DNA of 33,208 nucleotides from an uncultured Butyricicoccus sp. (GTDB taxonomy: Bacteria > Bacillota > Clostridia > Oscillospirales > Butyricicoccaceae), in the NCBI GenBank assembly GCA_910584935.1, contig CAJUDU010000006.1, positions 34,561-67,768 on the forward strand, given 5' to 3'. The translations under genes and the position numbers were made by a program. The notes beneath the pieces are model-generated. The model had not been told where the DNA came from. It made no database searches and was given only the letters and a program-made list of their open reading frames with translations. This document shows positions 17,916 through 24,827 of this stretch, in pieces (positions within the stretch are counted from its first letter, which is position 1; each line of letters starts with the position of its first letter).

Positions 17916-18503
17916 ATGGCTGATTATACGGCAATTGTAGAAGCAGGCAGCGCATTGGTTGATTTGCTGCGGGATAACCTGACGCCTGAACCGCTGGGCA
18001 ACCGAGAATTGATTGCATTATGTTCGCCGCATGAAAGTGAAAATAACCAGCTCACATTATATCTTTATGACATTGAGGAAGAAAGCCAAAATATGACCAG
18101 TGGGTATTATCAGGTGGATAAAAATACCCAGCGCCGCAGCCCTGCACAGTTTATTCTGCGGTATTTGGTCACGGCGCATTCTAAAGCGCCTGTGCAGCTG
18201 CGTGAAGCTGACCAGCATCGTATTTTAGGGGCGGCAATCCAAACCTTGCGGGATAACCCTGTGATACCACAACAGTATTTAGGCGGTTCCCTTGCTGAGG
18301 AACAAGCACAAATCCATTTGGCAATGGAAAAGGTGCCATTTGAACAAATGCTGAAAATTTGGAACAATACATCCAAAGAATATAAGGCATCTTTTGTGCT
18401 GATGGTGACAGGGGTAACGATTGCATCCAAACGGTCGTGCCATGTCACAAGAGTTACAGAAGTGGAAATTACAACCAAACAAATGGATGGAGGTGGGTCA
18501 TGA
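17916..18503 (+). CDS. CIS tail-terminator/cap protein, DUF4255 (Afp16/Pvc16-like)
   Basis: 195 aa, the usual length of DUF4255 proteins. Typical features are the N-terminal helix SALVDLLRDNL, then LTLYLYDIEEESQNM, the RSPAQFILRYLVTAHS strand region and the READQHRILGAAIQTLRDNPVIP segment. In Afp and PVC the homologue caps the distal end of tube and sheath and fixes tail length. RBS AAAGGAGGGG; the next gene begins within its stop codon (ATGA). Finding the cap here confirms that the operon encodes a free-ended CIS particle and not a phage tail with a head connector. Confidence 0.92.
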   Translation: MADYTAIVEAGSALVDLLRDNLTPEPLGNRELIALCSPHESENNQLTLYLYDIEEESQNMTSGYYQVDKNTQRRSPAQFILRYLVTAHSKAPVQLREADQHRILGAAIQTLRDNPVIPQQYLGGSLAEEQAQIHLAMEKVPFEQMLKIWNNTSKEYKASFVLMVTGVTIASKRSCHVTRVTEVEITTKQMDGGGS

Positions 18504-19225
18504 TTCGGCGCAGGGTCAGCGCGGCATTACAGCTGCGTGACAGTTTCTGGGGCTGCCCTGCCGAAGGCAAAGCCATTTGTACACTCAATGGGCGGCAAAG
18601 CCGCCCACAGATACGCCCAGGCGGCTGGCTCATCTGGACAGATTTGCCCGCCGGGGCGTATGATTTAACCGTATCGCTGTATGGGTTTCAAACCGGTGTA
18701 TTGACCATTGAAGTGCCTGAAAAAGGGCTGTGGGAAGGCAGTATGCTGCTTGCCCCTGGGACAGGTTATCGATTTCGGGATACAGCGGCAAAACTGACGC
18801 TTCATTTGGTGCATGGCAAAAAATCCATTGCGAATGCGGAAATCTGGCTGTGTACCACTGGGCGGACAGAACTGCGCATCGCGCAGGATACCGCCGCCAA
18901 AGGCGCGGAAGCTTTACGGCTTTATTGCAGGGGTAATCGTGCTTTGCTGCCCGTGCCGGGCACGTTTCTGGTGGCGGATGAAAATAAACCTGAACTTATT
19001 CAGCTGGCAGCGCTTGAAAGAGAACAGGGCATTTTAGCCGCTCCCTTAAAAGCCGCGCATGGGCGCGGCAAAGTGCTGATGCAGGCACAGCCTGTGCGCA
19101 CCAGCCCTGACGGGTTGGTACAGGCGGCATTCGCCGCCGAGGGCAATTTGACTGTGCTGTATGGCAAGAAAACGCGGCAAATCCCGCTTGAAGCCGGGGA
19201 ACAGGAAATCATATTTAAGTTTTAA
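18500..19225 (+). CDS. Beta-rich CIS-associated protein, carboxypeptidase-regulatory-like N-terminus
   Basis: 241 aa from the ATG at 18500 that overlaps the stop of the cap gene; the frame extends back to 18437 but only inside that gene. Residues about 25-95 look like a small beta sandwich (GGWLIWTDLPAGAYDLTVSLYGFQT matches the pattern of carboxypeptidase-regulatory-like domains: LPAG.Y.L.V...GF). The rest is beta-rich without recognised motifs. Genes of this kind are commonly found beside DUF4255 in CIS operons. Its place between cap and PAAR-like tip suggests a structural accessory of the particle; the exact role is unknown. Confidence 0.65.
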   Translation: MIRRRVSAALQLRDSFWGCPAEGKAICTLNGRQSRPQIRPGGWLIWTDLPAGAYDLTVSLYGFQTGVLTIEVPEKGLWEGSMLLAPGTGYRFRDTAAKLTLHLVHGKKSIANAEIWLCTTGRTELRIAQDTAAKGAEALRLYCRGNRALLPVPGTFLVADENKPELIQLAALEREQGILAAPLKAAHGRGKVLMQAQPVRTSPDGLVQAAFAAEGNLTVLYGKKTRQIPLEAGEQEIIFKF

Positions 19226-19237
19226 GGGGGCGTTGTT

Positions 19238-19612
19238 ATGGCAAATCCTGTGGTGAATACAACCATTTGTACTTGTTCATTTGGCACACTGCCAATGGTG
19301 CTGTCGGTGACATCTCAGCAGACCGTGCAAATGTGTACCCAGCTTGCGGCAACCATTATGGATAATCAATGCACAACCTTTGGAATGTGTTCCAGCATCG
19401 CAAATCCAGCGGTTGCCGCGGCAACCGCCGCGGCGCTTGGCGTATTAACGCCAAGCGCCTGCATCCCGGTAACGCCGGCGCCATGGGCGCCTGGCGTGCC
19501 AACTGTGATGGTTTGCGGCAAACCGCTGCTGAACAATAGCAAATTAATGTGTATGTATGGCGGTGTGATACAAGTCAGCATGACGCCAGCGCTTACCATT
19601 CAGACACCATAA
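19238..19612 (+). CDS. PAAR-like spike-tip protein, DUF4280
   Basis: 124 aa, full length for DUF4280. Signature segments are the N-terminal NTTICTCSFGTLPM, ATIMDNQCTTFGMCSSIANPAV, the Ala-rich AAATAAALGVLTPSACIPVTPAPW and the C-terminal LNNSKLMCMYGGVIQVSMT. These proteins form the pointed tip that sits on the spike needle; the conserved Cys residues (in the N-terminal CxC, GMCS and LMCM) probably bind a metal, as in PAAR. No toxin domain is fused to it. Confidence 0.93.
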   Translation: MANPVVNTTICTCSFGTLPMVLSVTSQQTVQMCTQLAATIMDNQCTTFGMCSSIANPAVAAATAAALGVLTPSACIPVTPAPWAPGVPTVMVCGKPLLNNSKLMCMYGGVIQVSMTPALTIQTP

Positions 19613-19635
19613 CAGAAAAAGGGGGGCGGAACACC

Positions 19636-21774
19636 ATGCATGAGGGCATCAGCCCGAACCTATCCGGATATACCAGCCAATGGGAGCTGATGCGCGACCT
19701 GTTTTTATGGCTGGATTTAAAGCTTTATTATTATTATGACCATCATCAGTGGTTAGGTCCGGACAGCGGCATGAAAAATATGTTAGGGCTTGTTGTCACA
19801 CGGGAAGAATTTGAGCATCAGCTTGCCAAAGCAGCACAGCAGGGGTTAGCTGAACAGATTACCCCAGAAGAAGCCAGCCATATTAGTGATATGTATCAGG
19901 CGGCATTATTGCGGCTGCGACGGACAGAAAAGCAGGATTTCCCGCTGATGCAGTTGTTTTCACGCTGTAAATTAGATGAATTTGAACAGCATTGTGTGAT
20001 ACTGGCTTATGCGGCAGTGCTGGACAGGAAATATGAAAAACTGCTTGCCTATTTACAGGATGATATGACGCGGAAAACCCCTGGCACAGCGCTTGCGGTA
20101 CAGCTTTTTTTGCCTGCTGAGGAAAATGTGGAACAGTATATGGCGCGATTTTCACAGAAAGGGTTGTTTATAAGCTTATTCCAGCCAGAAGCCCTGGCAA
20201 ATGGCGCATTGGTATTGCGCCCGTTGGTGTTGGAGTATTTATCTGCTGGGCGGATTGCCGATACCTCAAGGCGGCAAACCTATGATGGCACTGCCCACAG
20301 CCCAAAAGAACGATTGACCATACAAACTGAAATTGCCCGTCGGCTGGACGGGCTGATGGATACCGCGTGTGTGGTTTGTTTATCAGGCGGTGCGGGCAGC
20401 GGCAAACGGTTTCAGTTAGAGCATTTATTTTCCCGGCAAAAAGTGCGTGGTGTTTTTGCGGATTTATCCAGCGAGGACTGGAAAGAATGTGCTGAACAAG
20501 CGGCGCTTGCCGCAGTCTTGCAGGACGCATATTTATGCGCGTATCATTTGGATGAGAAAAATGAAACTGGGGATATGGTGCCGCCATCCGCGCATAAGAT
20601 AGAAACGCTGTGTGCGCTGCAAACCGGCAAGGATAAATTATTTTTGTTGTCCTGTTTGCCGGTATCCGCACGAGTAGGGCGGCTTGCGGTGGATTTGGCA
20701 TTACCTGCGCTCAGTGAGCGGGAACGGCTGGAATTATTCCGTGTCGCTTTGCGGCAAGCACAACTCGCGGATGATGTTTCCGCTGAAGAACTTGCGGGGA
20801 AGTTTCATTTTTCTCCACGGCAAATCCGACTTGCAGCACAGCAAGCCATCGGGCTTGCCCAGCTTGACGGCAAACCAAAACTGGACAGTGAAGGGTTACA
20901 TCAGGCTTGTTACCGGCAGGTTGTCCATCGGCTTGGCGAACTGGCGCACCGTGTCCCGGCGGCGTATACTTGGGATGATGTTGTCCTTCCCGCGCCGCAA
21001 AAACAATTGATGCAGCAGGCGTGCAATCATGTGCGGTATCAGTATCAAGTGTACTGTAATTGGGGATTTGAACGCAAAATTAGTTATGGGCGCGGGTTGT
21101 CCATTTTATTTGCCGGGTCGCCGGGCACAGGGAAAACCATGTGTGCCCAAGTGATTGCCCGGCAACTGAATATGGAAATGTATAAAGTGAATATTTCACA
21201 GATTGTCAGCAAATATATCGGCGAAACCGAAAAGAATTTACAGGCAGTTTTTGCCGAAGCGCGGGATTCCAATTGTATTTTATTTTTTGATGAATGTGAT
21301 GCGTTATTTGGCAAGCGCGGGGAAGTCAAGGATTCCCATGACCGCAATGCCAATGTTGAAGTGGCATATTTATTGCAGCAAATTGAAGAATATGACGGGG
21401 TATGTATTCTGGCAACCAATTTAGTTGGCAATATTGACGCGGCATTTATGCGCCGGATTACTTATGTGGTACATTTTCCCTTTCCAGACGCCGCGATGCG
21501 TGAGGAGATTTACCGGCGAACCATCCCGGCGGCGGTGCCGCTTAGTGATGATATTGATTGGAAATTCCTTGCCGAAAAATTTGAGCTGTCCGGTGGGCAT
21601 ATCAAAAATATTGTGCTGGTCGCGGCGTTTATGGCGGCAGGGCAGGGTACACCAGTTGGGATGCGGCATTTATTGCGTGCTGCTGTGGGCGAACTGAAAA
21701 AGAATGAAATTGTTGTGGTGCGGGAAGAACTGCGGGAATATGCCGACCTGCTGGATGATGGAGGTGCAGCATGA
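19636..21774 (+). CDS. AAA+ ATPase of the CIS (Afp15/Pvc15-like), tandem AAA domains
   Basis: 712 aa from the ATG at 19636 after the run GGGGGGCGG. The C-terminal AAA+ module looks active: Walker A GSPGTGKT (494-501), Walker B ILFFDECDALFG with Asp552 and Glu553, sensor 1 VCILATN and an arginine-finger-like FMRRITYVVHF. A first AAA domain begins near residue 250 with GGAGSGKR, where the Ser/Thr that follows the lysine is Arg, so it is probably inactive. Residues 1-230 are helical. In eCIS this ATPase is conserved, cytoplasmic and needed for assembly or maturation; its exact action is not settled. The next gene overlaps by 4 bp. Confidence 0.9.
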   Translation: MHEGISPNLSGYTSQWELMRDLFLWLDLKLYYYYDHHQWLGPDSGMKNMLGLVVTREEFEHQLAKAAQQGLAEQITPEEASHISDMYQAALLRLRRTEKQDFPLMQLFSRCKLDEFEQHCVILAYAAVLDRKYEKLLAYLQDDMTRKTPGTALAVQLFLPAEENVEQYMARFSQKGLFISLFQPEALANGALVLRPLVLEYLSAGRIADTSRRQTYDGTAHSPKERLTIQTEIARRLDGLMDTACVVCLSGGAGSGKRFQLEHLFSRQKVRGVFADLSSEDWKECAEQAALAAVLQDAYLCAYHLDEKNETGDMVPPSAHKIETLCALQTGKDKLFLLSCLPVSARVGRLAVDLALPALSERERLELFRVALRQAQLADDVSAEELAGKFHFSPRQIRLAAQQAIGLAQLDGKPKLDSEGLHQACYRQVVHRLGELAHRVPAAYTWDDVVLPAPQKQLMQQACNHVRYQYQVYCNWGFERKISYGRGLSILFAGSPGTGKTMCAQVIARQLNMEMYKVNISQIVSKYIGETEKNLQAVFAEARDSNCILFFDECDALFGKRGEVKDSHDRNANVEVAYLLQQIEEYDGVCILATNLVGNIDAAFMRRITYVVHFPFPDAAMREEIYRRTIPAAVPLSDDIDWKFLAEKFELSGGHIKNIVLVAAFMAAGQGTPVGMRHLLRAAVGELKKNEIVVVREELREYADLLDDGGAA

Positions 21775-23261
21775 AAAAGCAAAATACGCTGATCTGGCGG
21801 CTGGCATTACAGATTGCGGCTGGCGCGGTGCTGCTGGCAGTGGTGGAATCGTTAATTATGGTATATATCCGTCCGCAAAGCAGCGGACGCGCTCTATTTG
21901 GCAGCCTATTGGTGATAGGGGTATTTGCCATATGGCTTACTTGGTGGCTGCGCCAAAAAATCCATGTACCGCTGGAGGATTTATATTTTGCCCTGCGGGA
22001 TGAAGGCATGGGCATGACGCCAGAACTGCTGTCGCGTGAGGATGAAATTGGTGCGCTGGCAGAAGCGGCGTCTGATCTCATTTATCAGGTAGAAGAAGAA
22101 CTGGGTGAAGCGTGCAGGCGGTCAGCGGCAAAGGCGGAGCAGCAGGCACAAACCAGTATGGCAGAAGAAATATGCCGGTCAGCCCTGCCCCAGCGCCTGC
22201 CGGATATCCCAAGCCGGTCTAATTTTGAGCTGGATGGGTTTATTGAACGTGGTTTGGCACAAAACAGCCAGTTTTATGATTATTTTTTCATTGATCCGGG
22301 ATTATTATGTGTTGTCATTGCGCAGACGCCAGGCGGCGGCATTGCGGAAGCGTTATATATGGTGGTTGCACAGACGACAATTCGCAGCCGTTTACGGCAA
22401 GGACGGTCGCTGGAAGAAACCATGGCAGACGTCAACACCCAGCTTTATGATTTAGGCAGCCGTTCTTGTTTGAATGCGTTGGTAGGTACGCTGAATACAG
22501 CCGATGGGCGGTTTACTTATGTCAATGCTGGACAGCAGCAGCCGCTTTTTATGCGCAATGAGGACAGATACGAATGGGTAGAATCACCGGTATACGCACC
22601 ACTTGGCATGAATGAGAATGTATCATATCGTTCGATGGAACTGCGTATGAAACAAGGTGACCGGTTATTTTTACATACTGCGGGGCTGTCATCGCTGGAA
22701 GATGCACAAGGCACAGCATATGGGGTACGGCAAATGCGGGCAGATTTAAACACCAGCCGCAGCAAAGGCCTATCCGGACAAGAACTATTGCAGTTTGTCA
22801 GTGACAATGCGATTGTATACAGCCAAGATATGCAGGCGAAAGATGGATATGCGCTGCTGATGTTATTATTTTGCAAAGGCGACAAAGAACTAGCGCATTG
22901 TGATGTACCGGCAAGACCGGAATATGCGGCAGAAGTGGCAGGGTTTCTCAAAAAGCAATTTGCGGACAATGGGATAGACCGGCGGCATTATGCGCGGGAA
23001 GCAGTCCTAGTGGATGAAATGTTTGCTTTATGCTGCCGCAAAGCGCAGGCAGGCAGCAATGTGATGGTAGAATGTGGAGTTGCGCCCGATGCACAGATGG
23101 TAAACATACGGATTACAGCGGTTTTAGGTGGTATAGACCCATTGGAAACCGAAAATGGCACAGCGGAAAACGCGGTAGATTTTATCCGAGACAATGCGGA
23201 TTATGTAACATTTAAGGCAGGCGAGGAACGCGATACGATTACGATGGTTAGTTTTCTTTGA
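21771..23261 (+). CDS. Two-pass membrane SpoIIE/PPM phosphatase and HATPase homologue, degenerate
   Basis: 496 aa. TM1 (about 8-32) and TM2 (42-60) enclose only a short outside loop; a HAMP-like stretch (64-105) and a helix lead to an RsbU/SpoIIE-type domain (140-370) and an RsbW-type HATPase domain (380-496). In the phosphatase fold the GGDFYD motif reads NSQFYD (165-170), GDVSGKG reads AQTPGGG (184-190), TDG reads TAG (303-305, Asp lost at 304) and the final DD pair is reduced to DG (358-359). Only Asp170 of the metal ligands is clearly left. In the HATPase fold the N-box Asn is Leu420 (DEMFALCC) and the DxG box is not visible. Both domains should be inactive or nearly so. It is the last gene of the operon. 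Confidence 0.82.
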   Translation: MKKQNTLIWRLALQIAAGAVLLAVVESLIMVYIRPQSSGRALFGSLLVIGVFAIWLTWWLRQKIHVPLEDLYFALRDEGMGMTPELLSREDEIGALAEAASDLIYQVEEELGEACRRSAAKAEQQAQTSMAEEICRSALPQRLPDIPSRSNFELDGFIERGLAQNSQFYDYFFIDPGLLCVVIAQTPGGGIAEALYMVVAQTTIRSRLRQGRSLEETMADVNTQLYDLGSRSCLNALVGTLNTADGRFTYVNAGQQQPLFMRNEDRYEWVESPVYAPLGMNENVSYRSMELRMKQGDRLFLHTAGLSSLEDAQGTAYGVRQMRADLNTSRSKGLSGQELLQFVSDNAIVYSQDMQAKDGYALLMLLFCKGDKELAHCDVPARPEYAAEVAGFLKKQFADNGIDRRHYAREAVLVDEMFALCCRKAQAGSNVMVECGVAPDAQMVNIRITAVLGGIDPLETENGTAENAVDFIRDNADYVTFKAGEERDTITMVSFL

Positions 23262-23268
23262 GCGGGGA

Positions 23269-23345
23269 TTTTGCCGCTTTCTTTCGAGAAAGAAAGCGGC
23301 GCAAAGAAAGCTTCTTTTCCGCCGCTGCACGCTGCGGCGGAGTGC
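23269..23345. repeat. Pair of palindromes after the CIS operon
   Basis: A 13-bp perfect stem (GCCGCTTTCTTTC at 23273-23285 with GAAAGAAAGCGGC at 23288-23300) starts 11 bp after the last CIS gene. A second, GC-rich stem (CCGCCGC at 23319-23325 with GCGGCGG at 23334-23340) follows. There is no clean T tract on the + side, so termination is possible but not proven. The sequence resembles dispersed intergenic palindromes seen in Clostridia; copy number in this genome cannot be judged from one window. Confidence 0.55.
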
Positions 23346-23429
23346 AGCCCGTTTGGTGCGGTGCATGATGCTGAAACCGGTTGCAGTTAGAAGGTGTTAT
23401 CCATTGTGGGCTAAGGGAAATAATTACAC

Positions 23430-23472
23430 CCTGCCTTTGTGCTTGACAAAGACAGGGCGCATCCATTATAAT
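23430..23472 (+). promoter_or_regulatory. Sigma-A-type promoter with an inverted repeat over the -35 box
   Basis: TTGACA at 23443-23448 and TATAAT at 23467-23472 are perfect consensus boxes with an 18-bp spacer. A 12-bp inverted repeat with one mismatch (CCCTGCCTTTGT at 23430, ACAAAGACAGGG ending at 23457) covers the -35 box and could be an operator. Transcription should begin near 23479 and read into the candidate RNA. Confidence 0.7.
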
Positions 23473-23478
23473 AATGGT

Positions 23479-23753
23479 AGGTGAAGCCAATAACTTTGGT
23501 CAGCCGCCTATCAACTTAAATGCTTATTAAGTTGACCGTTCAGCTTCCATCTGAGCGGTCAACGCGCATTTATCATGAAAATGTAAAGCCAAAAAGCAGT
23601 ACAGAGAATGAATCTCCAAAGTTTCATTGACATATGCAACACCCCCTTCCCGTTTTGGAATCAGGATAGAATCCTGTTTCGCTGGGAAAGAAGCGGCTGA
23701 CCGCTGTTATCAAACAACACCTGCCCTTCCTTTCAGAAGGGCAGGTTTATTAT
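23479..23753 (+). ncRNA. Candidate structured non-coding RNA, about 275 nt
   Basis: It has its own consensus promoter and ends in an intrinsic terminator. Stems visible by eye: GGTAGGTG (23476-23483) with CGCCTATC (23505-23512); a 13-bp stem GTTGACCGTTCAG (23531-23543) with CTGAGCGGTCAAC (23551-23563); an alternative 8-bp stem CAACTTAA/TTAAGTTG overlapping the left arm of the last, so the two exclude each other; TTCCC (23647-23651) with GGGAA (23684-23688) around CAGGAT-aga-ATCCTG (23662-23676); and AGCGG-ctga-CCGCT (23692-23705). I do not find the signature elements of tmRNA, RNase P RNA, SRP RNA or a T-box. A 30-aa frame (23608-23700) lies inside but has a weak RBS. A regulatory RNA of unknown family is my best reading. 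Confidence 0.5.
23720..23753 (+). terminator. Intrinsic terminator of the candidate RNA
   Basis: CCTGCCCTTC (23720-23729) and GAAGGGCAGG (23736-23745) form a perfect 10-bp stem with a 6-nt loop, followed by TTTATTAT. Confidence 0.85.
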
Positions 23754-23803
23754 AACATAAGGTGTCGGGAAATGTCAAAATAATGTGCTGCTTGATGTGT
23801 ATC

Positions 23804-23845
23804 ATTGACCGCTTGGACGTCATCCGAACGGTCAATTTTATATTT
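23804..23845 (+). terminator. Second terminator-like hairpin before trmB
   Basis: ATTGACCGCTTGGA (23804-23817) and TCCGAACGGTCAAT (23823-23836) pair over 14 positions with one mismatch and one G-T pair; the T-rich tract TTTTATATTT follows. The outer arms (TTGACCG/CGGTCAA) repeat those of the 13-bp stem in the RNA at 23531-23563. Confidence 0.65.
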
Positions 23846-23903
23846 CTGGGCAAAAAGCTTTCTTGTTTCGGAAGGTTTTTTTTTATCTTTCTATGCGTTT
23901 TCT

Positions 23904-23933
23904 ATGTCAATTTTCCCTTGGATATGGTATAAT
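23904..23933 (+). promoter_or_regulatory. Promoter of trmB
   Basis: TATAAT at 23928-23933 is a perfect -10 box; the -35 box is a weak match (ATGTCA at 23904-23909) 18 bp upstream. Transcription would start about 34 bp before the trmB start codon. Confidence 0.55.
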
Positions 23934-23972
23934 AACCCCAAAATAAAATCACGCCGAAAGGAATTTTTGCCG

Positions 23973-24662
23973 ATGAGAATGCGTAAAAAGAAAAATCTGG
24001 ATACCCGCCTTGCGGCGTGTGCCGCTGTGATGATTCAAAATCCAATGGATTTTCAAGATAAATGGTTTGAAGTGTTTGGTAATCATAATCCGCTGCATTT
24101 GGAAATTGGTTGCGGCAAGGGCCGGTTTATTATCGAAATGGCAAAACGGTATCCGGAAGTTAATTTTGTTGCCGTGGAGCGGGAAGAAGGCGCCCTTATT
24201 ATGGCAACTGAACAGGCACTTGCCTTGCAGCTGCCGAATCTCCGGTTTTTAAGCATTGATGCCGCAGATCTTGCGGCGGTTTTTGCAGCGGGTGAAATTG
24301 CTCGTATTTATTTGAATTTCTCTGACCCATGGCCGCCAAACCGTCAGCGCCGCCGCCGGCTTACCCATGCCGATTATTTGGATGTGTATGATAAGATTTT
24401 AAAGCAGGATGGTGATGTCTGTTTTAAAACAGATAATCAGCGGCTTTTTGAATGGTCGCTTGCTTCCATTTGTGAATATGGCTGGCTGATACAAAATATT
24501 TCCCTTGATTTGCACCATTCCGCTTTAGCCGATGAAAATATTATGACCGAATATGAGGAGAAATTCTCTGCGCAAGGATATCGCATTTATCGTTTGGAAG
24601 CCCGCCGCCGGTTGCCGCAGTTTTTAGATAAACGCCGCCCAATTCGAAATCCTGCCCAATAA
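23973..24662 (+). CDS. trmB: tRNA (guanine(46)-N7)-methyltransferase TrmB
   Basis: 229 aa, the normal size. It transfers a methyl group from S-adenosylmethionine to N7 of G46 in the tRNA variable loop. The SAM-binding loop is LEIGCGKGRF (43-52), the acidic VAVEREEGAL follows at the next strand, and the catalytic and family signature LNFSDPWPPNRQRRRRLTHADYL lies at 114-136 (most relatives have SDPWPKKRHxKRRL). The C-terminal TEYEEKF motif is present. The frame extends 56 codons upstream to 23805, but that part overlaps the promoter and terminator; the ATG at 23973 follows GAAAGGAA and gives the usual basic N-terminus MRMRKKK. Confidence 0.95.
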   Translation: MRMRKKKNLDTRLAACAAVMIQNPMDFQDKWFEVFGNHNPLHLEIGCGKGRFIIEMAKRYPEVNFVAVEREEGALIMATEQALALQLPNLRFLSIDAADLAAVFAAGEIARIYLNFSDPWPPNRQRRRRLTHADYLDVYDKILKQDGDVCFKTDNQRLFEWSLASICEYGWLIQNISLDLHHSALADENIMTEYEEKFSAQGYRIYRLEARRRLPQFLDKRRPIRNPAQ

Positions 24663-24727
24663 AACCAGTTTAGGTTTGTGAAAAGAAAATAAAAACAATT
24701 CATTTTCGCGTTATATTCCGTACAAGT

Positions 24728-24756
24728 TTGACAAAACAGGGCAAATCTTATATAAT
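24728..24756 (+). promoter_or_regulatory. Consensus promoter of malQ
   Basis: TTGACA (24728-24733), 17-bp spacer and TATAAT (24751-24756) match the sigma-A consensus exactly. Transcription should begin near 24763, leaving a leader of about 65 nt. Confidence 0.85.
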
Positions 24757-24764
24757 AAAAGTTA

Positions 24765-24801
24765 CCTGAAATAATTCACAGGCGGAATAGTGCCTGTTTT
24801 T
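24765..24801 (+). promoter_or_regulatory. Possible attenuator hairpin in the malQ leader
   Basis: ACAGGC (24778-24783) and GCCTGT (24792-24797) form a 6-bp stem followed by a T run, within the leader. CCTG at 24765-24768 could instead pair with CAGG at 24779-24782 and break that stem. The arrangement fits transcription attenuation but the hairpin is short. Confidence 0.4.
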
Positions 24802-24827
24802 GAACTTTTTGATGGAGGTTAACCCTT

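Noticed and set aside
1..23261. Prophage tail module or R-type pyocin
   Set aside because: DUF4255 cap, DUF4280 tip, Afp15-like ATPase and tube-LysM protein mark an eCIS-type system; no lysis, capsid or integrase genes are present.
1..23261. A dedicated toxin effector gene in the CIS operon
   Set aside because: No protein in the visible part shows a recognisable toxin domain; effectors may lie upstream of the window or elsewhere.
23608..23700. 30-aa small protein in the intergenic region
   Set aside because: RBS is weak and most of the frame lies in stems of the candidate RNA; kept only as an alternative explanation.
23479..23753. 6S RNA, SRP RNA, tmRNA, RNase P or T-box as identity of the RNA candidate
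   Set aside because: None of the conserved sequence elements of these RNAs that I can recall is present, and the ends do not pair as in 6S RNA.
23805..23972. Longer TrmB start at 23805
   Set aside because: The extension overlaps a terminator hairpin and the trmB promoter, and TrmB proteins start close to the basic MRMRKKK segment.
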